Source of the DNA: Paracnuella aquatica
GTDB taxonomy: Bacteria > Bacteroidota > Bacteroidia > Chitinophagales > Chitinophagaceae
DNA length: 64,000 nucleotides
NCBI RefSeq assembly: GCF_003332885.2
Contig: NZ_QOWJ01000001.1
Location: forward strand, 496,001-560,000
Direction: 5' to 3'
Part shown: piece by piece, positions 16,177 to 24,998 of the stretch
Layout: each line of letters opens with the position of its first letter
How positions within the stretch are numbered: the stretch's first letter is position 1
Notes under the pieces: model-generated
Databases searched by the model: none
Told to the model about the DNA's origin: nothing
The model's input: only the letters and a program-made list of their open reading frames with translations
Program-made: the position numbers and the translations under genes

Positions 16177-19100
16177 ATGTTTAGCAAATTTATACAGCGC
16201 CCGGTTCTTGCCATTTCTGTTTCGCTGGCCATCGTATTTCTCGGAATATTGGCCATCACCACAAGACCGGTCTCTCAATTCCCCGACATTGCCCCACCGC
16301 GGGTCAATATATTTATTGCCTATCCTGGTGCCAGCGCAAACGTATTGGTCGAATCAACTTTAATTCCGCTCGAACGCGCCATCAATGGCGTGCAGGGAAT
16401 GCTATACCTCACATCAGATGCAACCAGCGCGGGTGAAGCAACCATCCAGATTGTTTTTGAACCCGGCACCGACCCCAGCGCCGCCGTAGTGAATGTAAAA
16501 ACGCGGGTGGATGCGATCATGAACAACCTGCCGCCGCTGGTGCAGCGTGAAGGTGTTGTGATCACGCCCATTCAGCCAAGTATGCTGATGTACGTGAACT
16601 TGTACAGCACCGCGAAAAAAGTGGACGAAAAGTTTCTGTACAACTACGCCAGCGTGCACATTATTCCGGAGCTGCAACGTATTGGCGGGATGGGGCGTGC
16701 ACAAATATTGGGCAGCCGCACATTTGCCATGCGTATCTGGCTCAAGCCCGACCGGATGAGGGCTTACAACGTGTCGACCGAAGAAGTGATGAAAGCCATG
16801 GACGAACAAAGCATCATCGGCCGGCCGGGAAGGTTGGGCCAAGCTTCGGGAAAAACAGCGCAGTCGCTGGAGTTTACATTGACCTACAAGGGCAGATTCA
16901 ATAAGCCCGAAGAGTACGAAAACATCATTATCAGGGCCAATCCCGATGGTGAATTATTGCGGCTGAAAGATGTGGCGAACGTAGAATTGGGCAGCGAATT
17001 TTTTGACATTTATTCCAACAAAGACGGCCACCCGTCTGCGTCGATTGTTTTAAAACAAAACAGCGGCACCAACGCCAGCACGGTCATTGAAAAAACAAAG
17101 GAAAAACTGGAAGAACTAAAGAAGGATTTTCCGGCCGGCATGAGTTACGAGATCAATTACGACGTTTCGAAATTTGTTGATGCGTCCATTGAAAAAGTTA
17201 TGCATACGCTGATCGAAGCTTTTATTCTTGTAGCCCTGGTTGTTTTCATTTTCTTGGGCGATTGGCGCTCAACACTGATACCGATCATAGCAGTGCCCGT
17301 GTCGCTGGTTGGTGCGTTTATGTTCATGCAATTGTTTGGGCTGACCATCAACCTCATTACACTATTTGCGCTGGTATTGGCTATTGGCGTGGTAGTAGAT
17401 GATGCCATTGTGGTGGTGGAAGCCGTACACGCCAAGATGGAGGAAGAGCATTTAAGCCCGATCAATGCGGTTAAAAAGGTGTTGAGTGAAATCAGCGGCG
17501 CTGTCATTGCGATTACGTTGGTAATGACGGCGGTTTTTGTTCCCATTGCATTTATGACGGGTCCTGTGGGAGTGTTCTATCGGCAATTTTCCATCACCAT
17601 GGCCAGCGCAATCATTCTTTCAGGTGTAGTGGCACTGACGTTAACGCCGGTACTCTGCGCCATGATCTTAAAAAACAATCATGGAAAACGCAAAAAGCGA
17701 ACACCGGTGCGCATTTTCATTGATTGGTTCAACCAAAATTTTGAGCGGCTTACGGGCAGATACACAAACCTGTTGGAGCGCATCGCTAATCGGCGGTTGA
17801 TCACAGTGGGCTTGCTGCTGATGTTTGGCTTTGGCATTTTCGAGATCAACCAAACGTTGCCTTCGGGCTTTATCCCGAACGAAGACCAGGGACAGATCTA
17901 TGCCATTGTGCAAACACCCCCGGGCAGTACGCTGGAACGGACCAACGAAATTTCGAGGCAGCTGCAAGACATTGCCGAAGAGATCGACGACATCCAGTCC
18001 GTTACATCACTTGCAGGTTATGAAATATTGACAGAAGGTCGCGGATCGAATGCCGGTACCTGTTTGATCAATCTGAAAGATTGGGAGCATCGAAAACATT
18101 CGGTAAAAGAGATCGTAGAAGAACTGGAAGAAAAATCAAAAGACCTTGGTGCCGTGGTTGAATTTTTTGAGCCACCTGCAGTTCTTGGTTATGGTTCTTC
18201 GGATGGATTTTCGTTGCGCATGCTGGATAAAAATAGCACCGTAGACTACCAGGAGTTTGACAAGATCAACACGGAGTTTATGGAGGCGCTGAAAAAACGC
18301 AAAGAGTTGTCCGGGCTGTTTACTTTCTACGCGGCAAATTACCCGCAGTACGAGATCGTGATCGACAATGAAAAAGCGATGCAGAAAGGCGTGTCGATTG
18401 GTGCTGCCATGGAAAACCTGAACATTCTTATTGGTAGTACCTACGAGCAGGGCTTCACCCGTTTCAATACGTTTTACAAAGTATATACGCAGTCCGGACC
18501 AGAGTACCGCAAGCTGCCTTCAGATGTGTTGAACCTGTATGTAAAAAACAACCGGGAAGAAATGGTGCCTTATTCCACTTTTGCAACGCTGCGCAAAACA
18601 CAGGGGCCGAACGAAATTACCCGGTACAATTTGTACACCTCATCTTCCATCCGTGGCTTGCCCGCCGCTGGTTACACTACAGGTGACGCTATTGCTGCGA
18701 TTAAAGAAGTGGCGGAAAAAACACTGCCTAATGGATATGGCATTGCCTGGGAAGGCTTGTCGTACGACGAAGCCGGAAGGGGCAATGAAGCCATTTATAT
18801 TTTCCTGGTCGTGTTGATTTTTGTATACCTCGTGTTGGCTTCGCAATACGAAAGTTTCCTGCTGCCCATGGTGGTGGTGCTGTCGTTGCCTGCGGGCATT
18901 TTTGGCGCCTACTTATTACTGAAAATAATGGGGCTGGCCAACGATATCTATGCGCAAATCGGCATGATCATGCTGGTTGGTTTGCTGGGTAAAAATGCGG
19001 TACTGATCGTTGAGTTTGCCGTGCAAATGCACAACAAAGGCGCAACTGTGTTACAAGCTGCGATTGAAGGTGGAAAGACACGTTTCCGCCCCATCCTGAT

Positions 19101-19422
19101 GACATCGTTTGCGTTCATCGCGGGATTGGTGCCGCTGGTGCGGGCCACCGGAGCAGGTGCTGTGGGCAACAAAACCATTGGTGCTTCAGCACTGGGCGGT
19201 ATGTTGCTGGGCACGTTGTTCGGCGTCATCATCGTGCCGGGGTTGTACTACATTTTTGGCACCTGGGCCGAAGGGCGGCAACTGATCCAGGGCGAAGATG
19301 AAAACCCGCTCACCGAAGATTTTGTTGAACGCGGATCGGAAGCCTCATGGCTGAAAAAAATGCAGCGAATGGGCTTGCTCATGAAAGTAGCAAAACGTAA
19401 AAGAATGAACAATGCAAACTAA
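16177..19422 (+). CDS. RND multidrug efflux pump, HAE1 (AcrB) family permease
   Basis: 1081 residues with the AcrB plan: TM1 at the N-terminus (FIQRPVLAISVSLAIVFLGI), a large periplasmic porter loop, TM2-6, a second loop and TM7-12. The proton-relay pair Asp408-Asp409 is present in GVVVDDAIVVVEAV of TM4. GAVGNKTIGASALGGMLLGT near the end is the TM11-12 region. It exports amphiphilic compounds by proton antiport as a trimer, using the adaptor and channel of the same operon. Its last 11 bp overlap the start of the channel gene. The C-terminus has a basic extension (MKVAKRKRMNN). Confidence 0.96.
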   Translation: MFSKFIQRPVLAISVSLAIVFLGILAITTRPVSQFPDIAPPRVNIFIAYPGASANVLVESTLIPLERAINGVQGMLYLTSDATSAGEATIQIVFEPGTDPSAAVVNVKTRVDAIMNNLPPLVQREGVVITPIQPSMLMYVNLYSTAKKVDEKFLYNYASVHIIPELQRIGGMGRAQILGSRTFAMRIWLKPDRMRAYNVSTEEVMKAMDEQSIIGRPGRLGQASGKTAQSLEFTLTYKGRFNKPEEYENIIIRANPDGELLRLKDVANVELGSEFFDIYSNKDGHPSASIVLKQNSGTNASTVIEKTKEKLEELKKDFPAGMSYEINYDVSKFVDASIEKVMHTLIEAFILVALVVFIFLGDWRSTLIPIIAVPVSLVGAFMFMQLFGLTINLITLFALVLAIGVVVDDAIVVVEAVHAKMEEEHLSPINAVKKVLSEISGAVIAITLVMTAVFVPIAFMTGPVGVFYRQFSITMASAIILSGVVALTLTPVLCAMILKNNHGKRKKRTPVRIFIDWFNQNFERLTGRYTNLLERIANRRLITVGLLLMFGFGIFEINQTLPSGFIPNEDQGQIYAIVQTPPGSTLERTNEISRQLQDIAEEIDDIQSVTSLAGYEILTEGRGSNAGTCLINLKDWEHRKHSVKEIVEELEEKSKDLGAVVEFFEPPAVLGYGSSDGFSLRMLDKNSTVDYQEFDKINTEFMEALKKRKELSGLFTFYAANYPQYEIVIDNEKAMQKGVSIGAAMENLNILIGSTYEQGFTRFNTFYKVYTQSGPEYRKLPSDVLNLYVKNNREEMVPYSTFATLRKTQGPNEITRYNLYTSSSIRGLPAAGYTTGDAIAAIKEVAEKTLPNGYGIAWEGLSYDEAGRGNEAIYIFLVVLIFVYLVLASQYESFLLPMVVVLSLPAGIFGAYLLLKIMGLANDIYAQIGMIMLVGLLGKNAVLIVEFAVQMHNKGATVLQAAIEGGKTRFRPILMTSFAFIAGLVPLVRATGAGAVGNKTIGASALGGMLLGTLFGVIIVPGLYYIFGTWAEGRQLIQGEDENPLTEDFVERGSEASWLKKMQRMGLLMKVAKRKRMNNAN

Positions 19423-20842
19423 ATCGTTATATAAATTACTCGGGCTTGTAGCAAGCATGCTCTTGCTATGGGGATGTGCACCTACCCAAAAAGCCGTTAA
19501 GGTGGAGAACACCACCGTTCCGGAACAATACCTTAATTCAGTTGATACCGTTTCGGTTGCTGACATCGATTGGCGCACCTACTTTGCGGATGATTATTTA
19601 AGTGCACTGATTGATACTGCGCTGAAAAATAACCAGGAGCTCAACATTCTGTTACAGGAAATTGAGATTGGCAAAGCCGAAGTAAAAGCGAGGCGGGGTG
19701 AGTACCTGCCATCTGCAAAAATTGGTGGTGCTGCCGGTGTAGAAAAAGCCGGCAAGTACACCCGGTTTGGTGCACTGGAGGAGCAATTGGAAATAAAAAA
19801 AGGTACACGTTTTCCAGAGCCCTTGCAGGATTTTTTCCTTGGTGCTACCGCCACTTGGGAAGTGGATATTTGGAAAAAGTTGCACAATGCACAGCAGTCA
19901 GCAATCATGCGGTACTTAGCCAGCAGGGAAGGCCGAAACTTTGCGGTGACCAAGCTGATCGCGGAGATCGCAGACGCATATTACGAGTTGATGGCTTTGG
20001 ATAATGAAATGGAGATCGTTCAGCAAAGTGCCGATATTCAATCCAACGTTTTGAAAGCGGTGCGGCTGCAGAAAGAAGCTGCGCGGGTAACTCAATTGGC
20101 AGTGAACCGTTTTGAAGCGCAACTGCTCAAAACGCAGAACTATCAATACGAGATTCGGCAAAAAATAGTAGAAGCAGAAAACCGGATCAACTACCTGACG
20201 GCAAGATTTCCGCAGCCAGTATTGCGGTCTTCTAAATCGTTCAATGATTTAAAGATTGATTCCATCCGGGTAGGTATTCCGTCGCAACTGTTGGTGAATC
20301 GTCCGGATATACGCCAGGCCGAATACGAGCTCGCTGCTGCCAAGCTGGATGTAAAAGTTGCCCGGGCAAATTTCTACCCTTCATTGAGTATTTCGGCAAG
20401 CGTTGGCTTCCAGGCTTTCAATGCAGCTTACCTGCTCAATCCTGAATCCCTGCTCTACAATCTGGCCGGCGACCTGATGGCGCCGCTCATTAACAAAAAT
20501 GCACTTAATGCGGCTTACAATACCGCTAATGCACAGCAATTGCAGGCGGTGTATAAATATGAGCAAACCATCATCAATGCCTATGTTGACGTGTTGAACC
20601 AGCTTTCCAAGATCGAGACTTCGGCAAAAAGTTACGAGACGAAACGAAGGGAAGTAGCGGCGTTGATGCAATCGATCAACATTGCCAACAACCTGTTTAA
20701 TTCGGCCCGCGCCGATTACAGTGAAGTGTTGTTGACGCAACGGGAAGCGCTGGAATCGAAGATGGAACTGGTGGAGATCAAGGCAAAACAGTTGAATGCA
20801 AAAGTGAATATTTACAAGGCTTTAGGAGGCGGTTGGAAATAA
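19412..20842 (+). CDS. outer-membrane efflux channel, TolC/NodT family lipoprotein
   Basis: 476 residues. Lipoprotein signal with LWGC, Cys22 lipidated. Two outer-membrane efflux repeats follow: the first includes DDYLSALIDTALKNNQELNILLQEIEI, the second RPDIRQAEYELAAAKLDVKVARANFYPSLSISASVGF, a hallmark of NodT/OprM channels. The trimer would form the outer-membrane exit duct. The ATG overlaps the pump gene by 11 bp, implying translational coupling. The operon ends at the hairpin terminator at 20851. Confidence 0.94.
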   Translation: MQTKSLYKLLGLVASMLLLWGCAPTQKAVKVENTTVPEQYLNSVDTVSVADIDWRTYFADDYLSALIDTALKNNQELNILLQEIEIGKAEVKARRGEYLPSAKIGGAAGVEKAGKYTRFGALEEQLEIKKGTRFPEPLQDFFLGATATWEVDIWKKLHNAQQSAIMRYLASREGRNFAVTKLIAEIADAYYELMALDNEMEIVQQSADIQSNVLKAVRLQKEAARVTQLAVNRFEAQLLKTQNYQYEIRQKIVEAENRINYLTARFPQPVLRSSKSFNDLKIDSIRVGIPSQLLVNRPDIRQAEYELAAAKLDVKVARANFYPSLSISASVGFQAFNAAYLLNPESLLYNLAGDLMAPLINKNALNAAYNTANAQQLQAVYKYEQTIINAYVDVLNQLSKIETSAKSYETKRREVAALMQSINIANNLFNSARADYSEVLLTQREALESKMELVEIKAKQLNAKVNIYKALGGGWK

Positions 20843-20850
20843 GTGATGTA

Positions 20851-20887
20851 ATTGGCTGGCTGGGTCTAGCGGCCAGCCAATTTTTTT
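20851..20887 (+). terminator. terminator of the RND operon
   Basis: ATTGGCTGGC (20851-20860) pairs with GCCAGCCAAT (20872-20881), followed by a run of T residues. Confidence 0.9.
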
Positions 20888-21003
20888 ATTTATTGAACTA
20901 GCGTTGCTTGAAAAGGTCAATGAAAAGATTGTCAATTTATCTCGAGTTTTGGCCTGTAATTTTTTGAAACTAAACATAGCATAGTAACCTTCAAACGCAG
21001 TTT

Positions 21004-21366
21004 TTACTCTGCTTCACGATTCACAGTTTCAATATTAAAAGCCGGAAGGCAAACACTCCAATAGCCGCATGGTTCGTCGAAAGGATTGGAGTATCGAACC
21101 CTTGTACCTTTTTGTATCAAAATACTTTGGCCCGCTTCGAGCACAATGGTTTCGCCATCGGCTTCAATTTGTTTACGGCCGCTGTTCACCAGCGTGTATT
21201 CATCAAATTCCGGTGTTTGAAATGGCTCGCCCCAATGTGGCGGTGCTACCATACGGGCTATGCTCAGTTGCGTTGTGCCGGTACTGGCCAGGCCCGCGTG
21301 TTCTTCAATTAATTTGCCATCGGTAGTCGGTACAAGGAACGGATTGTTTTGTATAAAATGGGGCAT
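21004..21366 (-). CDS. cupin domain protein
   Basis: 120 residues from the ATG at 21366. A single cupin barrel: metal-site-like segment PHWGEPFQTPEFDEYTLVNSG (cupin motif 1, with His, Glu and Asp) and GETIVLEAGQSILIQKGTRVRY (motif 2). Function could be metal-dependent isomerase, dioxygenase or binding; no specificity is visible. The frame extends 10 codons upstream, but MPHFIQNNPF is the better start. It is divergent from the sirtuin gene across a spacer containing an inverted repeat. Confidence 0.8.
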   Translation of the reverse strand: MPHFIQNNPFLVPTTDGKLIEEHAGLASTGTTQLSIARMVAPPHWGEPFQTPEFDEYTLVNSGRKQIEADGETIVLEAGQSILIQKGTRVRYSNPFDEPCGYWSVCLPAFNIETVNREAE

Positions 21367-21394
21367 CGGTGCAGGTTTGATGTTTGAAGATAAC

Positions 21395-21591
21395 AAGTTC
21401 GGTGGTTCACAAGTTCACATGTTCACGAGTTTCATGCCTTACCGACGCGAATAGTTTTCTCTGGATTCTAGAGTATAAAAAGTAAGGGATCAGTTAATCC
21501 AAACAGCACAACCCTGATCGTTGATGAATACACCCACCATTTCATTTACATTTTGTATTCCTAACTTGTGAACCCGTGAACAAGTGAACTT
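21395..21591. repeat. inverted-repeat spacer built from AAGTTCAC/GTTCACG words
   Basis: AAGTTCACATGTTCACGAGTT (21411-21431) is the reverse complement of 21571-21591 at 19 of 21 positions; each arm is itself a reiteration of GTTCAC. The left arm begins just upstream of the cupin start and the right arm ends 18 bp before the sirtuin ATG, so the element fills a divergent spacer. Confidence 0.65.
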
Positions 21592-21609
21592 AAAAGCCAT
21601 CCGATCACC

Positions 21610-22302
21610 ATGTCGAAAAAGAAACTCGTAGTGCTTACCGGTGCCGGCATCAGTGCCGAAAGTGGATTAAAAACTTTCCGCGATTCTGATGGGTTGTGGG
21701 AAGGATACGACATCAATGAAGTAGCCACGGCAACTGCGTGGCGCCGCAACCCGGCGCTGGTGCAGGAGTTTTACAACATGCGCCGACGAAACGTATTGGA
21801 AGCATTGCCCAATGCAGCACATTGCGGATTGGCGCAACTGCAAGCCCACTTTGATGTACACATCATCACACAAAACATCGACGACCTGCACGAACGGGCC
21901 GGGTCGGAAAAAGTGTTGCACCTGCACGGCGAGATTTTAAAAATGCGCAGCGAGCATTCCGAAGACCTGGTTTACCCAATAACCGGCGATATACAAATGG
22001 GCGACAGGGCAGAAGACGGTGCACAACTGCGGCCGCACATTGTTTGGTTTGAAGAGGCGGTGCCGATGATTGAACCGGCTGCGCAATTGGTTCGTGCTGC
22101 CGACATATTTGTGGTTGTAGGCACTTCACTGGTAGTATATCCTGCCGCAGGACTTATCGATTATGCGCCAGCGCACATCCCGAAATTTATCGTCGATAAA
22201 AGCATTCCGTATGTTGCCCGTATGCCGCACCTAACCAGCATCGAAGCACCAGCAACTTCTGGTGTAGCAGAGCTATCAAAACGGCTTGCTGCGTTGGTTT
22301 AA
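21610..22302 (+). CDS. cobB: NAD-dependent protein deacylase, class III (SIRT5/CobB-like) sirtuin
   Basis: 230 residues. GAGIS (11-15), TFRD (22-25), TQNIDDLHERAG (87-98) and catalytic His106 in LHLHG are intact. Tyr55 and Arg58 in FYNMRRR are the Tyr-X-X-Arg pair that, in SIRT5 and CobB, reads negatively charged acyl groups, so desuccinylation or demalonylation is likely besides deacetylation. The zinc-binding cysteine tetrad is missing: the segment between residues 107 and 145 contains no Cys. That absence is, as far as I know, common in Bacteroidota members of this subgroup. The reaction consumes NAD and yields nicotinamide, a substrate of PncA at 13.1 kb. Confidence 0.93.
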   Translation: MSKKKLVVLTGAGISAESGLKTFRDSDGLWEGYDINEVATATAWRRNPALVQEFYNMRRRNVLEALPNAAHCGLAQLQAHFDVHIITQNIDDLHERAGSEKVLHLHGEILKMRSEHSEDLVYPITGDIQMGDRAEDGAQLRPHIVWFEEAVPMIEPAAQLVRAADIFVVVGTSLVVYPAAGLIDYAPAHIPKFIVDKSIPYVARMPHLTSIEAPATSGVAELSKRLAALV

Positions 22303-22336
22303 TAAAGGCAATAAATTTTTTGACAACTGCTTTTGC

Positions 22337-23761
22337 TTAAAGCAACTGTTCTGACTCTTTAAATAATATGCCTTCTTGTTCCAGTAGTGAAAGCACCGGT
22401 TCATATATTTCTGGAACTACAGGAATATGCAAACCAGTTAAAGGCAACTTACCTTCAAGAATTAATGTTGCAGCAATGCCTAGTGGCAGGCCAACGGTTG
22501 CAGCCATTGCTGTATGTGCATCGTTTTTCCCTTCAAGGTAGAGGGCGCTGGTGATTTTGTGTTGCTGGCCTTCCAGCTCATAATCTATTTCGTGTTGCAT
22601 CACCACCAGGTCTCGGTCGCCCGGTTGCAGCGCCAGTTTTTGTTCCAGCACCAATTGCAGCACGTCCGCTGCACTGCAGCGTCCTTTATTGATCAGCGTT
22701 TTCCCGTCTTTAATGCCCAGCCACGAAAGCTGGTCGAGCAGCAAGCCGGAACGATACAATACCTGCTGCACTCTTTCAGCAATGGCCGTTGCGTCTTCTT
22801 GTATTTCGTTGCTGCTAAATGTTCCTTCTTCCAAAATTTTATCCTGCGCCGCCAGGTGGTGCACCAGTTTTGTTTGCAGCCATTGATCAAAATGCACCCG
22901 CTGAAAATGTTGCTGGAAAAATTGCTGCAGGCTCATGCCGTCGGTATCGTACATCGTTTCGGTATCGGTCAAGCCCAGTTCAATGAGGTGTTTCCAGCCA
23001 AATATGAAATCGGGGTGGCGCAGGGTGGTGCGGATGAACGTAGCACATTGCTCCATACCGTAAATAGGTATATAACGAAGCGAATCGCGGTTGGGATACC
23101 AGCAATAATTATTGCCTTCAATTTTCACCGGCCGTTCTTCTGCAAACAATTGTTCGTAGGGCCATTGTACCGTCTGGCCGTCCTTGCGAAAAATGGCGCC
23201 ATCTTTCCCGGCCATCACCACGTTGCGTGGGTTCCAACTGATCTTATAGTGCCACGGGTTGTCGTCGCTTTGTGGTGCCACCAGCCCCCCGCAGTGCGAA
23301 TAAAAAGAAGTAACCCTGCCGCCCTCTGCCGCAATGTTATCCAGCAGCTTTTTGGCGCTCATATGATCAATGCCGGGATCAAGTCCCATTTCGCATAAAA
23401 ACAGCAACCCCTTAGCTTCAACTTGCGGCCGCAATTCCTCGATGCCCGCATCGATGTATGAAGCCGTGAGCAGGTTTTTGCCAGCCGCCACACAATCTTT
23501 TGCTACTAGTAAATGAAGGGAAGGAGGCAACAGGGAAATAACCAGATCAGCTTCGGCAATGGCAGCCATCCGGTCTAGGGGAGTGGTCACATCAAATGCC
23601 TGTGCATGGCCGCGAACATGGTTGCCTAATTTTTGCGCAGCCAATTCTTTATTGGCATCTACTACGGTCAATTGCCAGCCGTGTTGTTCGCATTGTTGCA
23701 GAAGATATTGAATCAGTACCGTGGCTGATTTGCCTGCGCCAAAAAGAAGGATATTTTTCAT
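22337..23761 (-). CDS. saccharopine dehydrogenase-like oxidoreductase
   Basis: 474 residues. An N-terminal Rossmann fold (MKNILLFGAGKSATVLIQYLL, LTVVDANKE) precedes a saccharopine dehydrogenase C-terminal domain (CEMGLDPGIDHMSAKKLLD, FYSHCGGLVAPQSDDNPWHYKISWNPRNV). The strong GLDPGIDHM and CGGLVAP segments place it with saccharopine dehydrogenases/reductases, which join or cleave lysine and 2-oxoglutarate; in bacteria the role is often lysine degradation, but other substrates are known. Convergent with the sirtuin gene. No second lysine-degradation gene is adjacent; the glutaryl-CoA-dehydrogenase-like gene at 62 kb would fit lysine catabolism but is far away. Confidence 0.9.
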   Translation of the reverse strand: MKNILLFGAGKSATVLIQYLLQQCEQHGWQLTVVDANKELAAQKLGNHVRGHAQAFDVTTPLDRMAAIAEADLVISLLPPSLHLLVAKDCVAAGKNLLTASYIDAGIEELRPQVEAKGLLFLCEMGLDPGIDHMSAKKLLDNIAAEGGRVTSFYSHCGGLVAPQSDDNPWHYKISWNPRNVVMAGKDGAIFRKDGQTVQWPYEQLFAEERPVKIEGNNYCWYPNRDSLRYIPIYGMEQCATFIRTTLRHPDFIFGWKHLIELGLTDTETMYDTDGMSLQQFFQQHFQRVHFDQWLQTKLVHHLAAQDKILEEGTFSSNEIQEDATAIAERVQQVLYRSGLLLDQLSWLGIKDGKTLINKGRCSAADVLQLVLEQKLALQPGDRDLVVMQHEIDYELEGQQHKITSALYLEGKNDAHTAMAATVGLPLGIAATLILEGKLPLTGLHIPVVPEIYEPVLSLLEQEGILFKESEQLL

Positions 23762-23944
23762 GCTGAAGAATCTGCCCCGAATATAAGCAAACGGGGATTG
23801 GGCAGATGCAATGGAGTGAAGAGGCAGCGACTTGCATTAGCTGTTTACACCAACGAATGAAAGTAAATGTTACAGTAACCGAGAAGAAGAATGATCACAA
23901 CATTTCCGATTGGCGACCACTTTTTTTGATACAGTAAAACGTTT

Positions 23945-24787
23945 TTATAAACTATATAGCTGCGTTACATGTTTCCGCGAACGCACCTCGTGAATGCGGT
24001 AAGCTACTTTTATTCCAGGAGTACCTTCGGGAATGGTAATCACCCGTTCCTGGTGGGGGCCCACCGGCGGCGTGGTATACAATTCGGTTTGCAGCAACTT
24101 GCCCTTTTTACCCAAAAAATCAACAGCCACCACCACTTTGTCCAGCGTGCTGGGTGTTCCGTTCACCACTTTAAGTTTCAGGTTGTGCAAGCCTTTTTTC
24201 ACCGATGACTGGTATTTCGATGCGGTTACCTGGATGCGGGCATCAGTCTTTGCTTTTTTCTTTTTCTCCGGCGCCGCCACCTTGGTTACGCTGGTATCCA
24301 TTGCCGAAACCATTTCGCGGGTCAACGCATTCTGATATTCGGTTTTGACGGCATCCTGCGGGGCGGGACCTGCACCGCCTCGCCAGCTCTGTGTTTTGAT
24401 GTAGCCGGCCGGGTAATATTCTGCAAACTGAACGCCTTCCACTAAAATGCGCAACATACCGATGGATGCAAAGATTGTTGCGATGAGTACTGCAATGGGT
24501 AGTAGTTGCCAGATTGTTTTCCCCCATTTTTTAGTCGCAGGAGCATGGGCGTATGCGGGGCGGGGCTGGGGGAGTTGGGTGTACACATTGCCCGATGGGG
24601 CAAAAAGAAAGGAAACAGCATGTGCCGCTTTGATTCGGCTTTTCCGGGGTAGCGCCACATAAACCAGTGGCGGCGGCTTTTCCGGTGCAGCAGTTGGCGC
24701 CGCTGGCGTTCTGTTTACTTTTTTGGAAAATAGGTCGTTCAACAGTTTGAGGCCCTTTTGGTGCCAAACAATTCCCACGCTGTTCAT
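23945..24787 (-). CDS. single-TM protein of unknown function
   Basis: 280 residues. A Pro/Ala-rich cytoplasmic N-terminal part (about 1-90) leads to one transmembrane helix (about 92-112, IWQLLPIAVLIATIFASIGML). A Lys/Ala-rich linker (AAPEKKKKAKTDARIQV) follows, then a C-terminal beta-rich domain (LHNLKLKVVNGTPSTLDKVVVAVDFLGKKGKLL, ITIPEGTPGIKVAYRIHEV) resembling an extracytoplasmic immunoglobulin-like sandwich of the type that recalls FxLYD domains. No catalytic motif. It is divergent from gyrA across 211 bp. Function not known. Confidence 0.65.
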   Translation of the reverse strand: MNSVGIVWHQKGLKLLNDLFSKKVNRTPAAPTAAPEKPPPLVYVALPRKSRIKAAHAVSFLFAPSGNVYTQLPQPRPAYAHAPATKKWGKTIWQLLPIAVLIATIFASIGMLRILVEGVQFAEYYPAGYIKTQSWRGGAGPAPQDAVKTEYQNALTREMVSAMDTSVTKVAAPEKKKKAKTDARIQVTASKYQSSVKKGLHNLKLKVVNGTPSTLDKVVVAVDFLGKKGKLLQTELYTTPPVGPHQERVITIPEGTPGIKVAYRIHEVRSRKHVTQLYSL

Positions 24788-24951
24788 AACACCTCCCTTT
24801 TATTGCTACACTTATAAATAGAAAATACTATGCCTATGCAGAAAACGATCAGGAACAGATGTAAAAAAATCTTAACAACTACTTGGGCCAAAGGGTGGCC
24901 AAATGTGGGTAAATGCACCGCAGCCCGTCAGGTTTTTAGGCCTAAAAAGGG

Positions 24952-24959
24952 TACATTTG
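24952..24959 (+). promoter_or_regulatory. -7 promoter box of gyrA
   Basis: TACATTTG, exact TAnnTTTG match, 39 bp before the gyrA ATG. The -33 position has only a T-run. Confidence 0.55.
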
Positions 24960-24998
24960 CAAGCTTAAATTCCGCTTTTTTCTAAGCACCAATAACGC

